From contig NZ_CP022203.1 in NCBI RefSeq assembly GCF_002305895.1, forward strand, positions 7,908,001-7,972,000: a stretch of 64,000 nucleotides of DNA, given 5' to 3'. This document shows, one piece after another, positions 31,101 to 38,725 of this stretch. The translations under genes were made by a program, and so were the position numbers. How positions within the stretch are numbered: the stretch's first letter is position 1; every line of letters starts with the position of its first letter. Below the pieces are notes generated by a model. It was not told the origin of the DNA. It worked only from the letters and a program-made list of their open reading frames with translations, and searched no databases. This DNA is from Corallococcus macrosporus DSM 14697. GTDB lineage: Bacteria; Myxococcota; Myxococcia; Myxococcales; Myxococcaceae.

Positions 31101-34100
31101 TTCACTCTCTCGTCTTTATTCATCAGCAGCAGGTAATCGTCCTCACCCGCCACCACATCCGTGCTGCTGTAATACGCATATCGAGTTACCTCGCCATCGG
31201 GTCCCGTATGTTGAGACATACGACTCCGGCCTGCCTCGGAAGTGCCCTGCTCGTAGGCAAAGGACTCAGTCCGAACAGGAGTTTCCTCAGAACAGGTACC
31301 GTCGTAGCGAGAAACGGACGCCAATCTGCCTTGCTCATTATAATCGTACCGGACGCAGGTCTGTAGAAACTCCACCTCATTGGCATCTGCCGTTCGAGAA
31401 TGATGCAACCCCACACTGACGACTCTCTCTCGCCCTGCTATTCGCTGATACCCTAGCCAGAGAGACCGCCCGCTCGCCAGATCGAATACCCGCGACAGTG
31501 TCCCCTCTCCAGAGAAGTTGTTGTAATCCAACCTCAGCGAGTGCCCAGTCGGAGCAACCACCGACGTAAGCCGATACTGCTCGGCGAAGCTGAATGGGTC
31601 CCTCAGGCCGTAGTGATACTCCACCCCGCTCTTCGCCCTGAAAACATACTTTCGATCGGATCCGGAGCCCTCCGCACGGAACGTTCCGTGGTATCCCGGT
31701 TGCGGAGTACACCCCGTGCCGTCACCGGTGCATCTGAATGCCTGTGCGCCACCCTCTCCACTGGTGACGAGGAAACGGAAGTTTCCAAGAGGCCTAACGA
31801 CCCCATTATAGGCATGCGTCCAACCCAGCCCCAACACACCGTCTTCTGATTCACCGCTGGCATAGGTACGCGACCATGTCAGCCCCAGGCCGCGACTTGG
31901 AGACTCCAGATCCACGGCCTGCTTCACCAAATGACCATCCACCAAGCTGACCCCCTTGATGAACGTATGGCCCACAGGCAGCCGCCCTTCTGACATAACC
32001 GAGGTCTTGAGTGGCACTTCACGGGTCACTGTCCGACCATTGGCATTCGCAGGAGTAAATGAGATACCAATAGTTTCAACGCCCGCAGTCCCCGGTGAAA
32101 GGTCCACCACCGCGTATCCATTCCACTCCACCACGATGGGCAATCCGCTGATCGGGGTGACTTGCGTGACGGCATTACTAGCGTTGACCTGCACAGCGGA
32201 TCTGGAGATCTCTTCCCCGCCGCGCAACACGCGCAGTACTCCATCAGAATTGACAAGCGCAACAAGCTGGGCGGAATAAGCCACAGGCACCTGGGCATCC
32301 TCAGGTGGAGGCTGCCCCGGAACAGGATTCCGCGCAGAAACAAAATCCCACGCTGGCAACACCCAACGCGCGACCAGCGGGAGGCCCCTCAACTCAAGCT
32401 CTGGTTCTGGAACAGTGACCCAGAACTCCTTGACGGCCTGAAGCACCTTTGTGGCGGAAGTTGGGCCATAATCCTTCGCGTACAGTTCGAACCGAACACT
32501 CCCGCCCCGAGTAGAGGAGTTTAGGCTCAATAGGTGACGAATGCTGGCGGTTGCTTGAATTTCCGCATCACCATCCGAGTCAAGAGGCAGTTGCTCAAAT
32601 CCCATTACAATGGCGTCGCCAGGTTCGTTTGGCTGAACCATCATTCGAACATAGAGCTTGTCCGAGCTGCTGTTGTTTACTGTAAATCCCAACGCTTGGT
32701 CGGACGCATCCGCATCCCCCTCAGAAGCTACGATTCTGCCATCCGGAAGTCTCTTCACAAGGTGTAAGGAAGGAACGACAGAACGACTGGGGGCAAACAT
32801 CTGCCGATGACAGTAAACAGGAGTGACACGCCCATCCTCATACACACGGCAACTTACAAGGTAATTCTGATACGATTCAGGATTCGCCGCCGAAGGCGTC
32901 ACCAAAGCCTTTACGCGATGAACAACAGATAGCGCATCATCAAGGGGCTCAACTCCTACCAAAACGGGCTCTTCCACATAGTCATCCAGCAGATTTTGAC
33001 TGATTCCACCTGGTCCATAACCCGCATACGTCTCAATCCGGACCTCGGCAACCAGCAACCCCGGCTCATTGCCATTCAGCGGACTCCAACCGGTGGCGCC
33101 TTGTGCCCAGTGTAGAATCTGAATCTTTGAGACCCGCGAAGAGCGCGTCCCATAGACAGTAGCAAACGGATCATAAGGCGGAGCACGCAAAACATATCTA
33201 TTCGTAGACGCGGTTGCACTCACGTCAAAGTCTCGAGTGAGCCCCCCCAATGCAGCCGTAACTCGATAAGTCCCCGATGTTGGTCCAGGAATATAGCTCA
33301 CACTCTGAAACCCAGAGGTCAGCGACCAGCCAGTTATTGTCATCAACTGGAGCGGACTCGAATAATCGAGGACTTGGGGAGTGTCGACCATGCCAGACGT
33401 AAAGAACCGTCCTGTCGGGTTCAACTGCGTCCAAACCACGGGCTGATTTGCCAGGTTATTTCCATACTGGTCTACGACCCGAACATTCAGGCTCCCCATC
33501 ATCTGCAAGCCAGGCTCGGTCGGCGTAGTATCAAAACTTGGACGAAGGTCCGCAGGGACATCCGGTAATCCAATCAGTACGAATGGCTGAATCAGCCCAA
33601 ACACCTGAGTTCCGTTTGATGTCTCCGCTGTCACTAAATTGTAGCCCAGGTGCTGGGCAGCGTGCGTGCCCATCCTTTGAACAGGTGACCTCGCGATATT
33701 CGTATCGGGAACCACCCGCACCGACGCGTGCCCGTTATCGTCTGTAACTGCCTGCAACTCACTCTGGGTTCCCCCCGGGCCGGACTGTGGCAGAAACGTC
33801 AACTGAGCATTCCCCGCGCGCTTGAACGTTACAGTCGCACCGACAACAGGGTCGCCAGAGAGAGTCGACACTCGCACTGACACCGGCAAAGCGAGCGGCT
33901 GACCGACCACGCCTTCCTGCAGGTCAGTTGCCACAACTTTTTCGATTCGAGCAACTTGCGTCACATCGTCTACCGCAAACCCAGCGTCCCAACTCGAAAC
34001 CTTCGATTGCAACCGAGTGATGCTCTCGTGCGGTGAAGCACCCCAAGCCAGTTGCCATGCCCGTGAGTAGCTACCGCCAGAAAGTGATTCAATTGCCTTC

Positions 34101-34582
34101 AATTGAAGCGCAATTGCCTCCAAAATTTCGTCTTTGTAGGCCTGGGATGAGTCCCCCAGGAAAGCGCCTGCGCTTACTTGCTCCATGACATTCCGGAGAG
34201 CGGCGTGGGCGCGCTCCAGGGCGAGTGTTTCTGTCGCATCAGGCCATGGCGCATGTAGAAAACGCTGCCACCAAGACGGCCGAGCGCCAAGAACTGCATG
34301 GGCCTTCGCCAGGCTCTCTACCAAGCGAACCTGGTCCGCATCCCGTCTTGACTCCCACTCGGCGCGTGCTGCCTCAAAAGCCGCTGTCCAGTCCTCAGCC
34401 AGGTTTTCTTCCAACAAAGGAGGTTGGCGGCACATCGAGTCAGCCGACAGCCCCGCTTCGAGCTGCTGCTCGGGCAGCCATTTCCAAACGCCCCCATCCG
34501 CACGTGCCACCAGCGACCCTAACAGCGCTAGCAGCAACATCCCCGTCTGACCTGACCGCATCGCACGCCCCAAGGCTCGCAT
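25139..34582 (-). CDS. Giant secreted Rhs/YD-repeat polymorphic toxin with ADP-ribosyltransferase-like C-terminus
   Basis: A protein of about 3,147 residues. It has a Sec signal peptide (GMLLLALLGSLVARADGG), a helical N-terminal region to about 210, Ig-like (Big_1-type) domains at about 215-460, and a DUF6531-like segment near 890 (LESPSRGLGLTWSRTYASG). Dozens of RHS/YD repeats run to about 2650, then the Rhs core (GLTYARARYYDGDLGRFISR near 2745), a Gly/Ala-rich pre-toxin stretch, and a variable C-terminus from about 2985. That end shows FLFRGTSEGY, PASTDPAVATIFATES and LEKEVAVN, resembling the R, S-T-S and E-x-E elements of ADP-ribosyltransferases. AAGGGGAG sits 6 nt before ATG 34582 but touches ATG 34588. 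G+C is well below the flanks, suggesting transfer. Confidence 0.93.
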   Translation of the reverse strand: MRALGRAMRSGQTGMLLLALLGSLVARADGGVWKWLPEQQLEAGLSADSMCRQPPLLEENLAEDWTAAFEAARAEWESRRDADQVRLVESLAKAHAVLGARPSWWQRFLHAPWPDATETLALERAHAALRNVMEQVSAGAFLGDSSQAYKDEILEAIALQLKAIESLSGGSYSRAWQLAWGASPHESITRLQSKVSSWDAGFAVDDVTQVARIEKVVATDLQEGVVGQPLALPVSVRVSTLSGDPVVGATVTFKRAGNAQLTFLPQSGPGGTQSELQAVTDDNGHASVRVVPDTNIARSPVQRMGTHAAQHLGYNLVTAETSNGTQVFGLIQPFVLIGLPDVPADLRPSFDTTPTEPGLQMMGSLNVRVVDQYGNNLANQPVVWTQLNPTGRFFTSGMVDTPQVLDYSSPLQLMTITGWSLTSGFQSVSYIPGPTSGTYRVTAALGGLTRDFDVSATASTNRYVLRAPPYDPFATVYGTRSSRVSKIQILHWAQGATGWSPLNGNEPGLLVAEVRIETYAGYGPGGISQNLLDDYVEEPVLVGVEPLDDALSVVHRVKALVTPSAANPESYQNYLVSCRVYEDGRVTPVYCHRQMFAPSRSVVPSLHLVKRLPDGRIVASEGDADASDQALGFTVNNSSSDKLYVRMMVQPNEPGDAIVMGFEQLPLDSDGDAEIQATASIRHLLSLNSSTRGGSVRFELYAKDYGPTSATKVLQAVKEFWVTVPEPELELRGLPLVARWVLPAWDFVSARNPVPGQPPPEDAQVPVAYSAQLVALVNSDGVLRVLRGGEEISRSAVQVNASNAVTQVTPISGLPIVVEWNGYAVVDLSPGTAGVETIGISFTPANANGRTVTREVPLKTSVMSEGRLPVGHTFIKGVSLVDGHLVKQAVDLESPSRGLGLTWSRTYASGESEDGVLGLGWTHAYNGVVRPLGNFRFLVTSGEGGAQAFRCTGDGTGCTPQPGYHGTFRAEGSGSDRKYVFRAKSGVEYHYGLRDPFSFAEQYRLTSVVAPTGHSLRLDYNNFSGEGTLSRVFDLASGRSLWLGYQRIAGRERVVSVGLHHSRTADANEVEFLQTCVRYDYNEQGRLASVSRYDGTCSEETPVRTESFAYEQGTSEAGRSRMSQHTGPDGEVTRYAYYSSTDVVAGEDDYLLLMNKDERVKEVIEVLETSPVREGITTFTYSIAPEPRTILGEALTTYTTTVHGPRPGVPASSYRMNATGAVVETVRPLTTGVFATSSALWSATHRARETEADERGRVTHFVYDELGNLIERRIEGTVLPGAGLIAPTLQVVDAQGLPVEEVVEKWGYDPGFNVQVCHVDAEGFATVSRIDSMGDSPEQVVPAGTGRLLETRRYANRVSRPALTSTAPCDEVVASLATSPQDVVLSWRYCGIEGAECPTNALPGDLAATVGADGHEEQVTEYDRYGQLRSRTLQVGDTSVITVQSTFDERGRLEVEQDGLGRHRTLQWDALDRLTQEDQWNFGEPGVSRTVQYYAGGQLKREEQGVDFVRDYYLDAAGRLARIVESGGGLAAPLETRYGYDEAGNRTTVIDRRGVLTTTAYDFADRPVEVTVSVADGPRFISQGGSPDEVGKSYVLSTTRYDAAGNKVWHLDLSGFDRTYRLDSLYRVVEEHSPEVPGVSDTALPLRYIQESRYDLAGRKVRHVDGNGHASTTAYDLLGRAVALTDSLGRVERRSYDGRGNVTEVRWEAGGVLQRMLSTTYDGLGRTLSTTESAATETGNVVYTTQTVHDDVAHVTWTQNARGLLQASHLDGLGRVFKVVEDAPTGPLPRQPDDARIGPALALTSTVEYDAFSRVAARVDALARRTETVHDALGRQVAVHHPMGVSSSKAYDGEGNPIQSVDGRGITRRFTYDALGRPRNEVLVESLSQGGQALVVGQRAYIDARDVDALTREEVLDARGNLTTIYRDGLGREVRRVDALGYVTKSRFDALHKRQTEDAKGYITRFSFDGAGRVLSQSDFTSTSSASTYSQTWEYEDAAREQTHLNRRGVPTVLLHDGLGRKTRSVRGQDADVAEESWEYDAAGHPIRFVDANGHATERLYDGAGRLIEEVLAAGTLASAKTTFQYDAAGQLTQTKGPRVTGSAFDLRYTYDDLGRRVREENALNQVTAWAYDAVGNKVCTKQPLGQSALAHGAASGMSLSQLEANACGGTHVTRYAYEEEGKLVSVTDAANGLYTYVYDAARNMVAKQDANGNLTTYEYDARNLRSVEHQHLDAHSRLTSAQRSSVPLFESGATPTSNTGTLTWRHAYDGNRNEASRVDPKGQRVEFSHGLLDRLASRTYSQHATPREFPSVDSEVLTYDPNGNLTGESQSKQTANGVRLEVVTSTFDALDRLKTRLREYDGKQVSYRYDALGSRTRVEDSDGVATTYMYDALGRLTQATLPEGVVEYRYWPDSLLKGVTWPNGIFEGRCYDAAGRLSQIVVGRGGVNDSCQSIGGMVSRHAYVYDDNGNRLVQTAVRTSPSTQELGSPEFTEYGYDVLNRLTGVKSPDGQASLYRWDAVGNRTGERRAPSLAVPGLGPDSYNTVLAHEVTYDVVGIFNRVDWLRNIRDFKDISKHVSLSYDLAGNIVGKTAQGSTRVFAWDIRNTLTAVYDNGVEVGRYDYDANLQRTERRTTSEHVGYVLDGVFVLQEADGSQSHQPTQRRYHYGEGPLAVSDVASAALSFLGIDALGSVTDALSATGQVTSAREYDAWGNYRGGSAPGVSDFKLGFTGHQYDVETGLTYARARYYDGDLGRFISRDSYGGQLDDAPSLHRYVYAHGNPLAYYDEDGHSATAVGAVGGFFWGAAQMGLGMGKDLVNGRIRDTTDYLSLWGQNIIGGMEIGASIDLTIASGGLAATMGSGALAGAGFNALTFMGERESWSEFASQQKSGAAYGAVLGPIAGKVAPALAKVPLIKEAVEAVGAAGTKLVARVATTQSGRALLASSNPFKTLGVGTADDVAAGVASGFQQGAAETINGGSVMAPAGGYAPVAASPLLGKSSGTFLFRGTSEGYAGNDALQRIGITPASTDPAVATIFATESSNFGKGVVHVASPADLAGIEISAGNYLAALEKEVAVNVAPLDFARRAGVTLTVEEARALLRGLGAEVPGRVPDKAALSDALRNAPQLTADQVRAFVREATKKVKGP

Positions 34583-34588
34583 TGACAT

Positions 34589-34883
34589 CTCCCCTTGCGG
34601 AGTTCACTACCTGCCCACTCTGACAACTGTCAATTCCTGGACCATCATGGTTTCGTCACGACGCCTACGTCCCTACCTGGGTCAGCAGCGCATCAACGAC
34701 AGGGCATGCCGGTCAGCTGGGTCAGAACCCCATCGAGAGAGGGGGCTGACCGATGCTGCAGTAAGAAGGTCGGCAACACAGACAGTGCGTCAGAAACCAA
34801 TACCAGTGTGAGTCCTGCCCCCCCACCTGGGTCCCGAAACAACCCACTTGAGACCTTGCTGGCCACCCGAATGAGCCCGCCCC
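34589..34883. other. Non-coding stretch upstream of the Rhs gene
   Basis: No supported gene is present. The first bases carry the Rhs ribosome-binding site (AAGGGGAG on the minus strand). CTGGGTCAG occurs twice (near 34677 and 34719). The region presumably holds the Rhs promoter, but I cannot identify one. Confidence 0.4.
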
Positions 34884-35414
34884 ATGTCGCCCCCCCCTCA
34901 CGCTGTACCGCCCAGTCGGCCTCAAGGAGGCGGAGCTCATCCTCGACAGTGGCTGCGCGGCCTTCCCGCCCCGGCTCCCAGACCAGCCCATCTTCTACCC
35001 GGTGATGAACGCCGAGTACGCACGGCAGATTGCCCGGGACTGGAACACGCCGGACGCGGGCTCCGGATACGCGGGATTCGTCACGGCCTTCGACGTGGAC
35101 GCGGCCCCATCTACTTCACGGAGGCCTGGTACGGCCCGGAGTACCGCGGCCCTGACACTGCACTGGGTCCACTGGAGCGCCAGCTCCTGGCCCTGTACCC
35201 CAAGGACCGTGACGCCCTGCCCCCGCTCCGGGCCAACACCGCCGACTGTCTCTTCAACGCCGCCTGGTGGTCCGCCACCCCACCGTCAGCCCAGGGACTG
35301 GGCCCGTCCAACCACCGGGCCCTGCTCGACCGCCTCCGCCAATCCTGGGTAGCCCTGCACCCTACATGGCCCCTTCCGGCGCCGGGTGGGAATCCTCGAA
35401 CGGGCCCACAATGA
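34884..35414 (+). pseudogene. Disrupted ADP-ribosylation/crystallin J1-like gene
   Basis: Two frames together encode one recognisable protein. After ATG 34884 and a run of eight C (34890-34897), the homologous frame is shifted: reading with seven C gives LTLYRPVGLKEAELIL, then LPDQPIFYPVMNAEYARQIA and SGYAGFVTAFDVDA. Around 35097-35105 the sequence jumps to RGPIYFTEAWYGPEYRGP in another frame, as if about 90 bp of the gene were missing. The remaining tail (AWWSATPPSAQGLGPSNHRALL) ends at TGA 35412-35414. The family is known as ADP-ribosylation/crystallin J1-like, of unclear activity. With a homopolymer frameshift and an internal deletion, it cannot make a normal product. Confidence 0.72.
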
Positions 35415-35482
35415 AAATGCGCCCCATGCGTTATTAGGCGCGACCCATTTTGCGACCCCGCTCCGTATCCCATTTTGAAGGG

Positions 35483-36232
35483 ATGACGGACGGCCGGGCA
35501 TTGGGCTCGAGCCGGCTCGCGATGAGGGACGGAGCTACCGTGCTGCCTGGAAACGACCGGTCCGTCTTGGAGGCTTTCCGCCGGGGGGAGACGTCCGTCC
35601 TCACGCAGGTGTACCGGACCTATTCGCCCGAGGTGCTCCGCTACCTCTCGCGAAAGTTCGCGGTGGGCGCGGAGGGGGGGACGCGCACCGTCGCGTTGTC
35701 CGCGCTGGACCTGGACGCCGCGCATCAAGAGACCTTCGTCCGGGCCTTCCGGCCCAACATGCGGCAGGCCTATGACGGGGTTCGCCCCTACCTGGGCTTC
35801 CTCCTCACGGTGGCGCGCTCCACGGCCATCGACCTCATGCGCGCGTCGGGACGCGTGTCCCGCGAGGCCGTCCCCATGGACGACGCGCCCGAGCTGACGC
35901 ACCTGCCCACCGAGGCCAGGACGCCCGAGGAAGAAGCCCTCAGCGCCGAGGTGCGCGACCTGGTCCGCGCCTTCCTCGACACACTCACGGACGAAGGCCG
36001 CGCCCTGGCGCAGCTCCGCTTCGTCGAAGGGCTCTCGCAGGAATCCGCCGCCCTGCAGCTCCAGCTCACCCGAGGCGAGGTCCGGGTGCGCGAGCGGCGG
36101 CTGCGGACGCAGTTCACGGAGCATCTGAAGGAATCGGGCTGGCTGGACGCATCGGCCGAGCCCGGGCGGATGGAGCTGGGAGTCCTCCTGGCCTCGCTCG
36201 CCTTGTGCGCAATCGGGAGCATGCCCTCATGA
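35483..36232 (+). CDS. RNA polymerase sigma factor, ECF-like
   Basis: A sigma-70 family factor of about 249 residues. Region 2 covers about 40-110 (HQETFVRAFRPNMRQAYDG, then YLGFLLTVARSTAIDLMRA) and region 4 about 165-220 (LAQLRFVEGLSQESAALQLQ, then VRVRERRLRTQF). An alternative GTG near 35540, with GGAG 5 nt upstream, would shorten the protein to about 230 residues, and the start is uncertain. The stop overlaps the ATG of the next gene (ATGA), a zinc-binding anti-sigma factor, so the pair forms a regulatory module. It probably drives its own operon, as is usual for ECF pairs. Confidence 0.88.
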   Translation: MTDGRALGSSRLAMRDGATVLPGNDRSVLEAFRRGETSVLTQVYRTYSPEVLRYLSRKFAVGAEGGTRTVALSALDLDAAHQETFVRAFRPNMRQAYDGVRPYLGFLLTVARSTAIDLMRASGRVSREAVPMDDAPELTHLPTEARTPEEEALSAEVRDLVRAFLDTLTDEGRALAQLRFVEGLSQESAALQLQLTRGEVRVRERRLRTQFTEHLKESGWLDASAEPGRMELGVLLASLALCAIGSMPS

Positions 36233-36987
36233 GGTGGTACGAGAGACATATCGACGCCAGCCTGACCCGGTGGTCGTTGGGGGACCTGTCCTCCCACCAG
36301 GCCGCCCGCCTGCTGCGCCACGCCCACGACTGCCGCCGCTGCGGCCCCCGCTACGAGCGCTGGGCCCAGGCCCACCGCGCCCTCGAAGGCAATGACCTCC
36401 ACGCCCCGTCCTCCGTGGAGCTCAAAGCCTTGTCAGACGGAGGCCTGGAGGCCGCCCTCGCCGCCGCCGCGCCAGAGCAGACGCTCTCCCGGTGGCCCTC
36501 CCTGGCCCTCCTCGGCGGCGCGCTGGCCGCGGTCTTCCTCGCCGTCGTGCTCGTCCCCTCCGCCTCGAACACGCTCGGAGAGTTCACCTCCCGCGGCGAA
36601 GGCACCACGCCCCCCAGCGTCGCCCTGCGCATCTTCTGCGCCACCCCCGGCCAGGCTCTGCGGGAGCTGCACGCCGGAGACGCCTGCCGCGCCGGCGCCA
36701 TGCTCGCCTTCGCCGCCGGGGGCAAGGCGCCCTTCACCCACGTCGCGGTCCAGGTCCGCGGCGCCAAGAAGGCGGAGGTGACGGCCGGTCCCTTCGCCCT
36801 GTCTGGAAGCCTGGGCAAGGAAGCCCCCCTCGAGCTGACCGTGGCCATGCCCGAGACGGCCGGCACCGTCGAAGTCGTCGCCGTCTTCGCGGGCAGCCCG
36901 GCCGAGTCCCTGGCGACCCTGCGCGGCGAGCCCACCGAGGGCACGGTGGTGCTCAGGCAGTCAGTGAGGGTAGAGGAAGGGCCATGA
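36229..36987 (+). CDS. Transmembrane anti-sigma factor with ZAS-type zinc motif
   Basis: A 252-residue protein. The cytoplasmic N-terminus carries Hx3Cx2C (HAHDCRRC, about residues 37-44), the zinc anti-sigma signature. One transmembrane helix (SLALLGGALAAVFLAVVLVP) follows at about 92-111, then a periplasmic domain of about 140 residues rich in beta strands with two Cys (IFCATPG and GDACRAG) that may form a disulfide. It overlaps the sigma gene and the downstream caspase gene by 4 nt each, so the three are translationally coupled. It is predicted to hold the sigma factor at the membrane and release it on an envelope signal. Confidence 0.82.
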   Translation: MRWYERHIDASLTRWSLGDLSSHQAARLLRHAHDCRRCGPRYERWAQAHRALEGNDLHAPSSVELKALSDGGLEAALAAAAPEQTLSRWPSLALLGGALAAVFLAVVLVPSASNTLGEFTSRGEGTTPPSVALRIFCATPGQALRELHAGDACRAGAMLAFAAGGKAPFTHVAVQVRGAKKAEVTAGPFALSGSLGKEAPLELTVAMPETAGTVEVVAVFAGSPAESLATLRGEPTEGTVVLRQSVRVEEGP

Positions 36988-38714
36988 AAAAGCTGGGAGT
37001 GCTCCTCGGCGCCGCGGCACTGCTGCTGGCCCGTGGTGCCTCGGCCGAAGCCGTGGTCCGCCGTGCCCTGGTCATTGCCCATAACGGGAGCGACGACCCG
37101 TCGCTCCCGTCGCTGCGTTTCGCGGACGATGACGGCGTGCTGTGGGCGGAGACGCTTCAGCGCCTGGGCGTGGAGACGACGCTGCTGGTGGACCCGGACG
37201 AAGCGACGCGCGCCACGGCCCGGCCGGTGCTCGCGGGCGCCCGGCCCCCAACCCCCGACGAGGTGAAGCGCGAGGTGGCCCGCCTCCGCGCGGCCAACCT
37301 CGTTGACCATGAATTGGGACGACAGACAGACGTGCTGCTCGTCTACGTGGGCCACGGAAACACAGACGAAGCAGGGCGCGCGTACTTCACGCTCGACGGG
37401 GGACGGCTCGACAAGGCCAGCCTCTACGCGGACGTGGTGGACCCGCTCGGCGCCAGCTACGTCCACCTCATCGTGGACGCGTGCCGCGCCTCCGGCGTCG
37501 TGGGAAGCCGCGGCGGCCAGACGGACGCGGCGGTGCTCGCGGAGCTGCGCGGCATGCTCGCCCGCGAGCAGCTCGCCACCCGGCCCACGGTGGGCGCCGT
37601 GTTCGCGGAGAGCGACGACGGCGAGACGCACGAGTGGTCCCGCATCCGCGCCGGCGTCTTCAGCCACGTGGCCCGCTCTGGCCTCATGGGCGCCGCGGAC
37701 ATCAACGGCGACGGCCAGGTGGAGTACAGCGAGCTGGGCGCCTTCGTCACCGCGTCGCTCCAGGGCGTGAAGGGCCTCCCCGCGCGCCTGTCCCTCCACG
37801 CCTTCGCACCCACCCGCGAGCCCCGGCGTCCGCTGGTGGGCCCCGCGCCGAAGGGGCCCAGCCTCCCGCTGCCCTCGGGCCTCGAGCACTCGCGCATCTC
37901 CGTGGAGGACTCGGACGGACGGCGCCTGGCCGACGTGCGCCGCTCCGAGGACCAGTACGTGCTGCTGCGCCTCCCCGAGCGCGACGTGTATTGGATTCGC
38001 ACGCCCACGCAGGAGGCCCGCATCACCCTGGCCGAGCTGTCCACCGGCGTCATCGACCTGGGCGACCGCGAGCTCCAGGAGCGCGGCCCCGCCGAGGAGG
38101 CCCTGCGCAAGGGCTTGTTCGCGGTGCCGCTCGACAAGGCCTTCTACGAAAGCTACGTGGCGGCAACGGGGCTCGCGCACGTGGGCGTATCCCAGGCCTT
38201 CCCGCCGGGCGCGGGCGGCGCCTTCCCGCGCTTCATGACGCGGCGGCCCCACGCAATGGAAGGCTGGGACCTGGGCTGGACGGGACAGCAGGCCCCGCTC
38301 GGGATGGACACGCTGGCCACCGGCCCCACGGTGACGTGGCGGCGCGAGGCGCCCCTGCCGTCGCTCTACTACGGCGCGCGCGCCAGCTATGGCCTGACGC
38401 CGCTGGCCACCGACGGCATCCGCACGCACCGGGGCGCGCTGCTGGGACTCCTGGGCGCGCAGGCTCCGAAGCGCCTGCGCGTGCCGCTGTTCCTGGAGGC
38501 GGGCGCGGGCTGGGGCTTCCTGGGCATCACCCGCGGACAGGTGCGCATGGGCGACCCCACCGTGTTCTCCACGTACACGGCGGCGGGGGTGACGGGAAGT
38601 CTGGCGGGTGTGCGGCTGCGGCTGGCGGCCACGTTCACCTACGACCGCGTCACCCTCGACAACAGCAATCACTGGGACCGCGCCTTCGGCTTCGAGCTGG
38701 CGCTGCGACGCTGA
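36984..38714 (+). CDS. Secreted caspase-like (C14/metacaspase-type) protein with EF-hand
   Basis: A 576-residue exported protein with signal peptide MKKLGVLLGAAALLLARGAS. The caspase-like domain covers about 25-240: RRALVIAHNGSDD (first strand), catalytic His in LLVYVGHGNTDEAG, and catalytic Cys in LIVDACRASGV. An EF-hand loop DINGDGQVEYSELGAF follows at about 235-250, suggesting calcium dependence. The C-terminal 300 residues include FYGARASYGL- and GAGWGFLGI-like strands and end with FGFELALRR, which resembles an outer-membrane or surface beta domain. Translation is coupled to the anti-sigma gene by ATGA. A secreted protease controlled by its own sigma/anti-sigma pair is inferred, and the substrate is unknown. 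Confidence 0.86.
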   Translation: MKKLGVLLGAAALLLARGASAEAVVRRALVIAHNGSDDPSLPSLRFADDDGVLWAETLQRLGVETTLLVDPDEATRATARPVLAGARPPTPDEVKREVARLRAANLVDHELGRQTDVLLVYVGHGNTDEAGRAYFTLDGGRLDKASLYADVVDPLGASYVHLIVDACRASGVVGSRGGQTDAAVLAELRGMLAREQLATRPTVGAVFAESDDGETHEWSRIRAGVFSHVARSGLMGAADINGDGQVEYSELGAFVTASLQGVKGLPARLSLHAFAPTREPRRPLVGPAPKGPSLPLPSGLEHSRISVEDSDGRRLADVRRSEDQYVLLRLPERDVYWIRTPTQEARITLAELSTGVIDLGDRELQERGPAEEALRKGLFAVPLDKAFYESYVAATGLAHVGVSQAFPPGAGGAFPRFMTRRPHAMEGWDLGWTGQQAPLGMDTLATGPTVTWRREAPLPSLYYGARASYGLTPLATDGIRTHRGALLGLLGAQAPKRLRVPLFLEAGAGWGFLGITRGQVRMGDPTVFSTYTAAGVTGSLAGVRLRLAATFTYDRVTLDNSNHWDRAFGFELALRR

Positions 38715-38725
38715 GGGACCTGTTC

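Noticed and set aside
26384-32767. Several plus-strand frames of 60-300 codons inside the Rhs gene
   Set aside because: The minus frame is one continuous Rhs protein with YD repeats. The plus frames have no motifs and no ribosome-binding sites.
34589-34991. Short frames on both strands upstream of the Rhs gene
   Set aside because: No homology, odd residue composition, and overlap with the pseudogene. Treated as non-coding.
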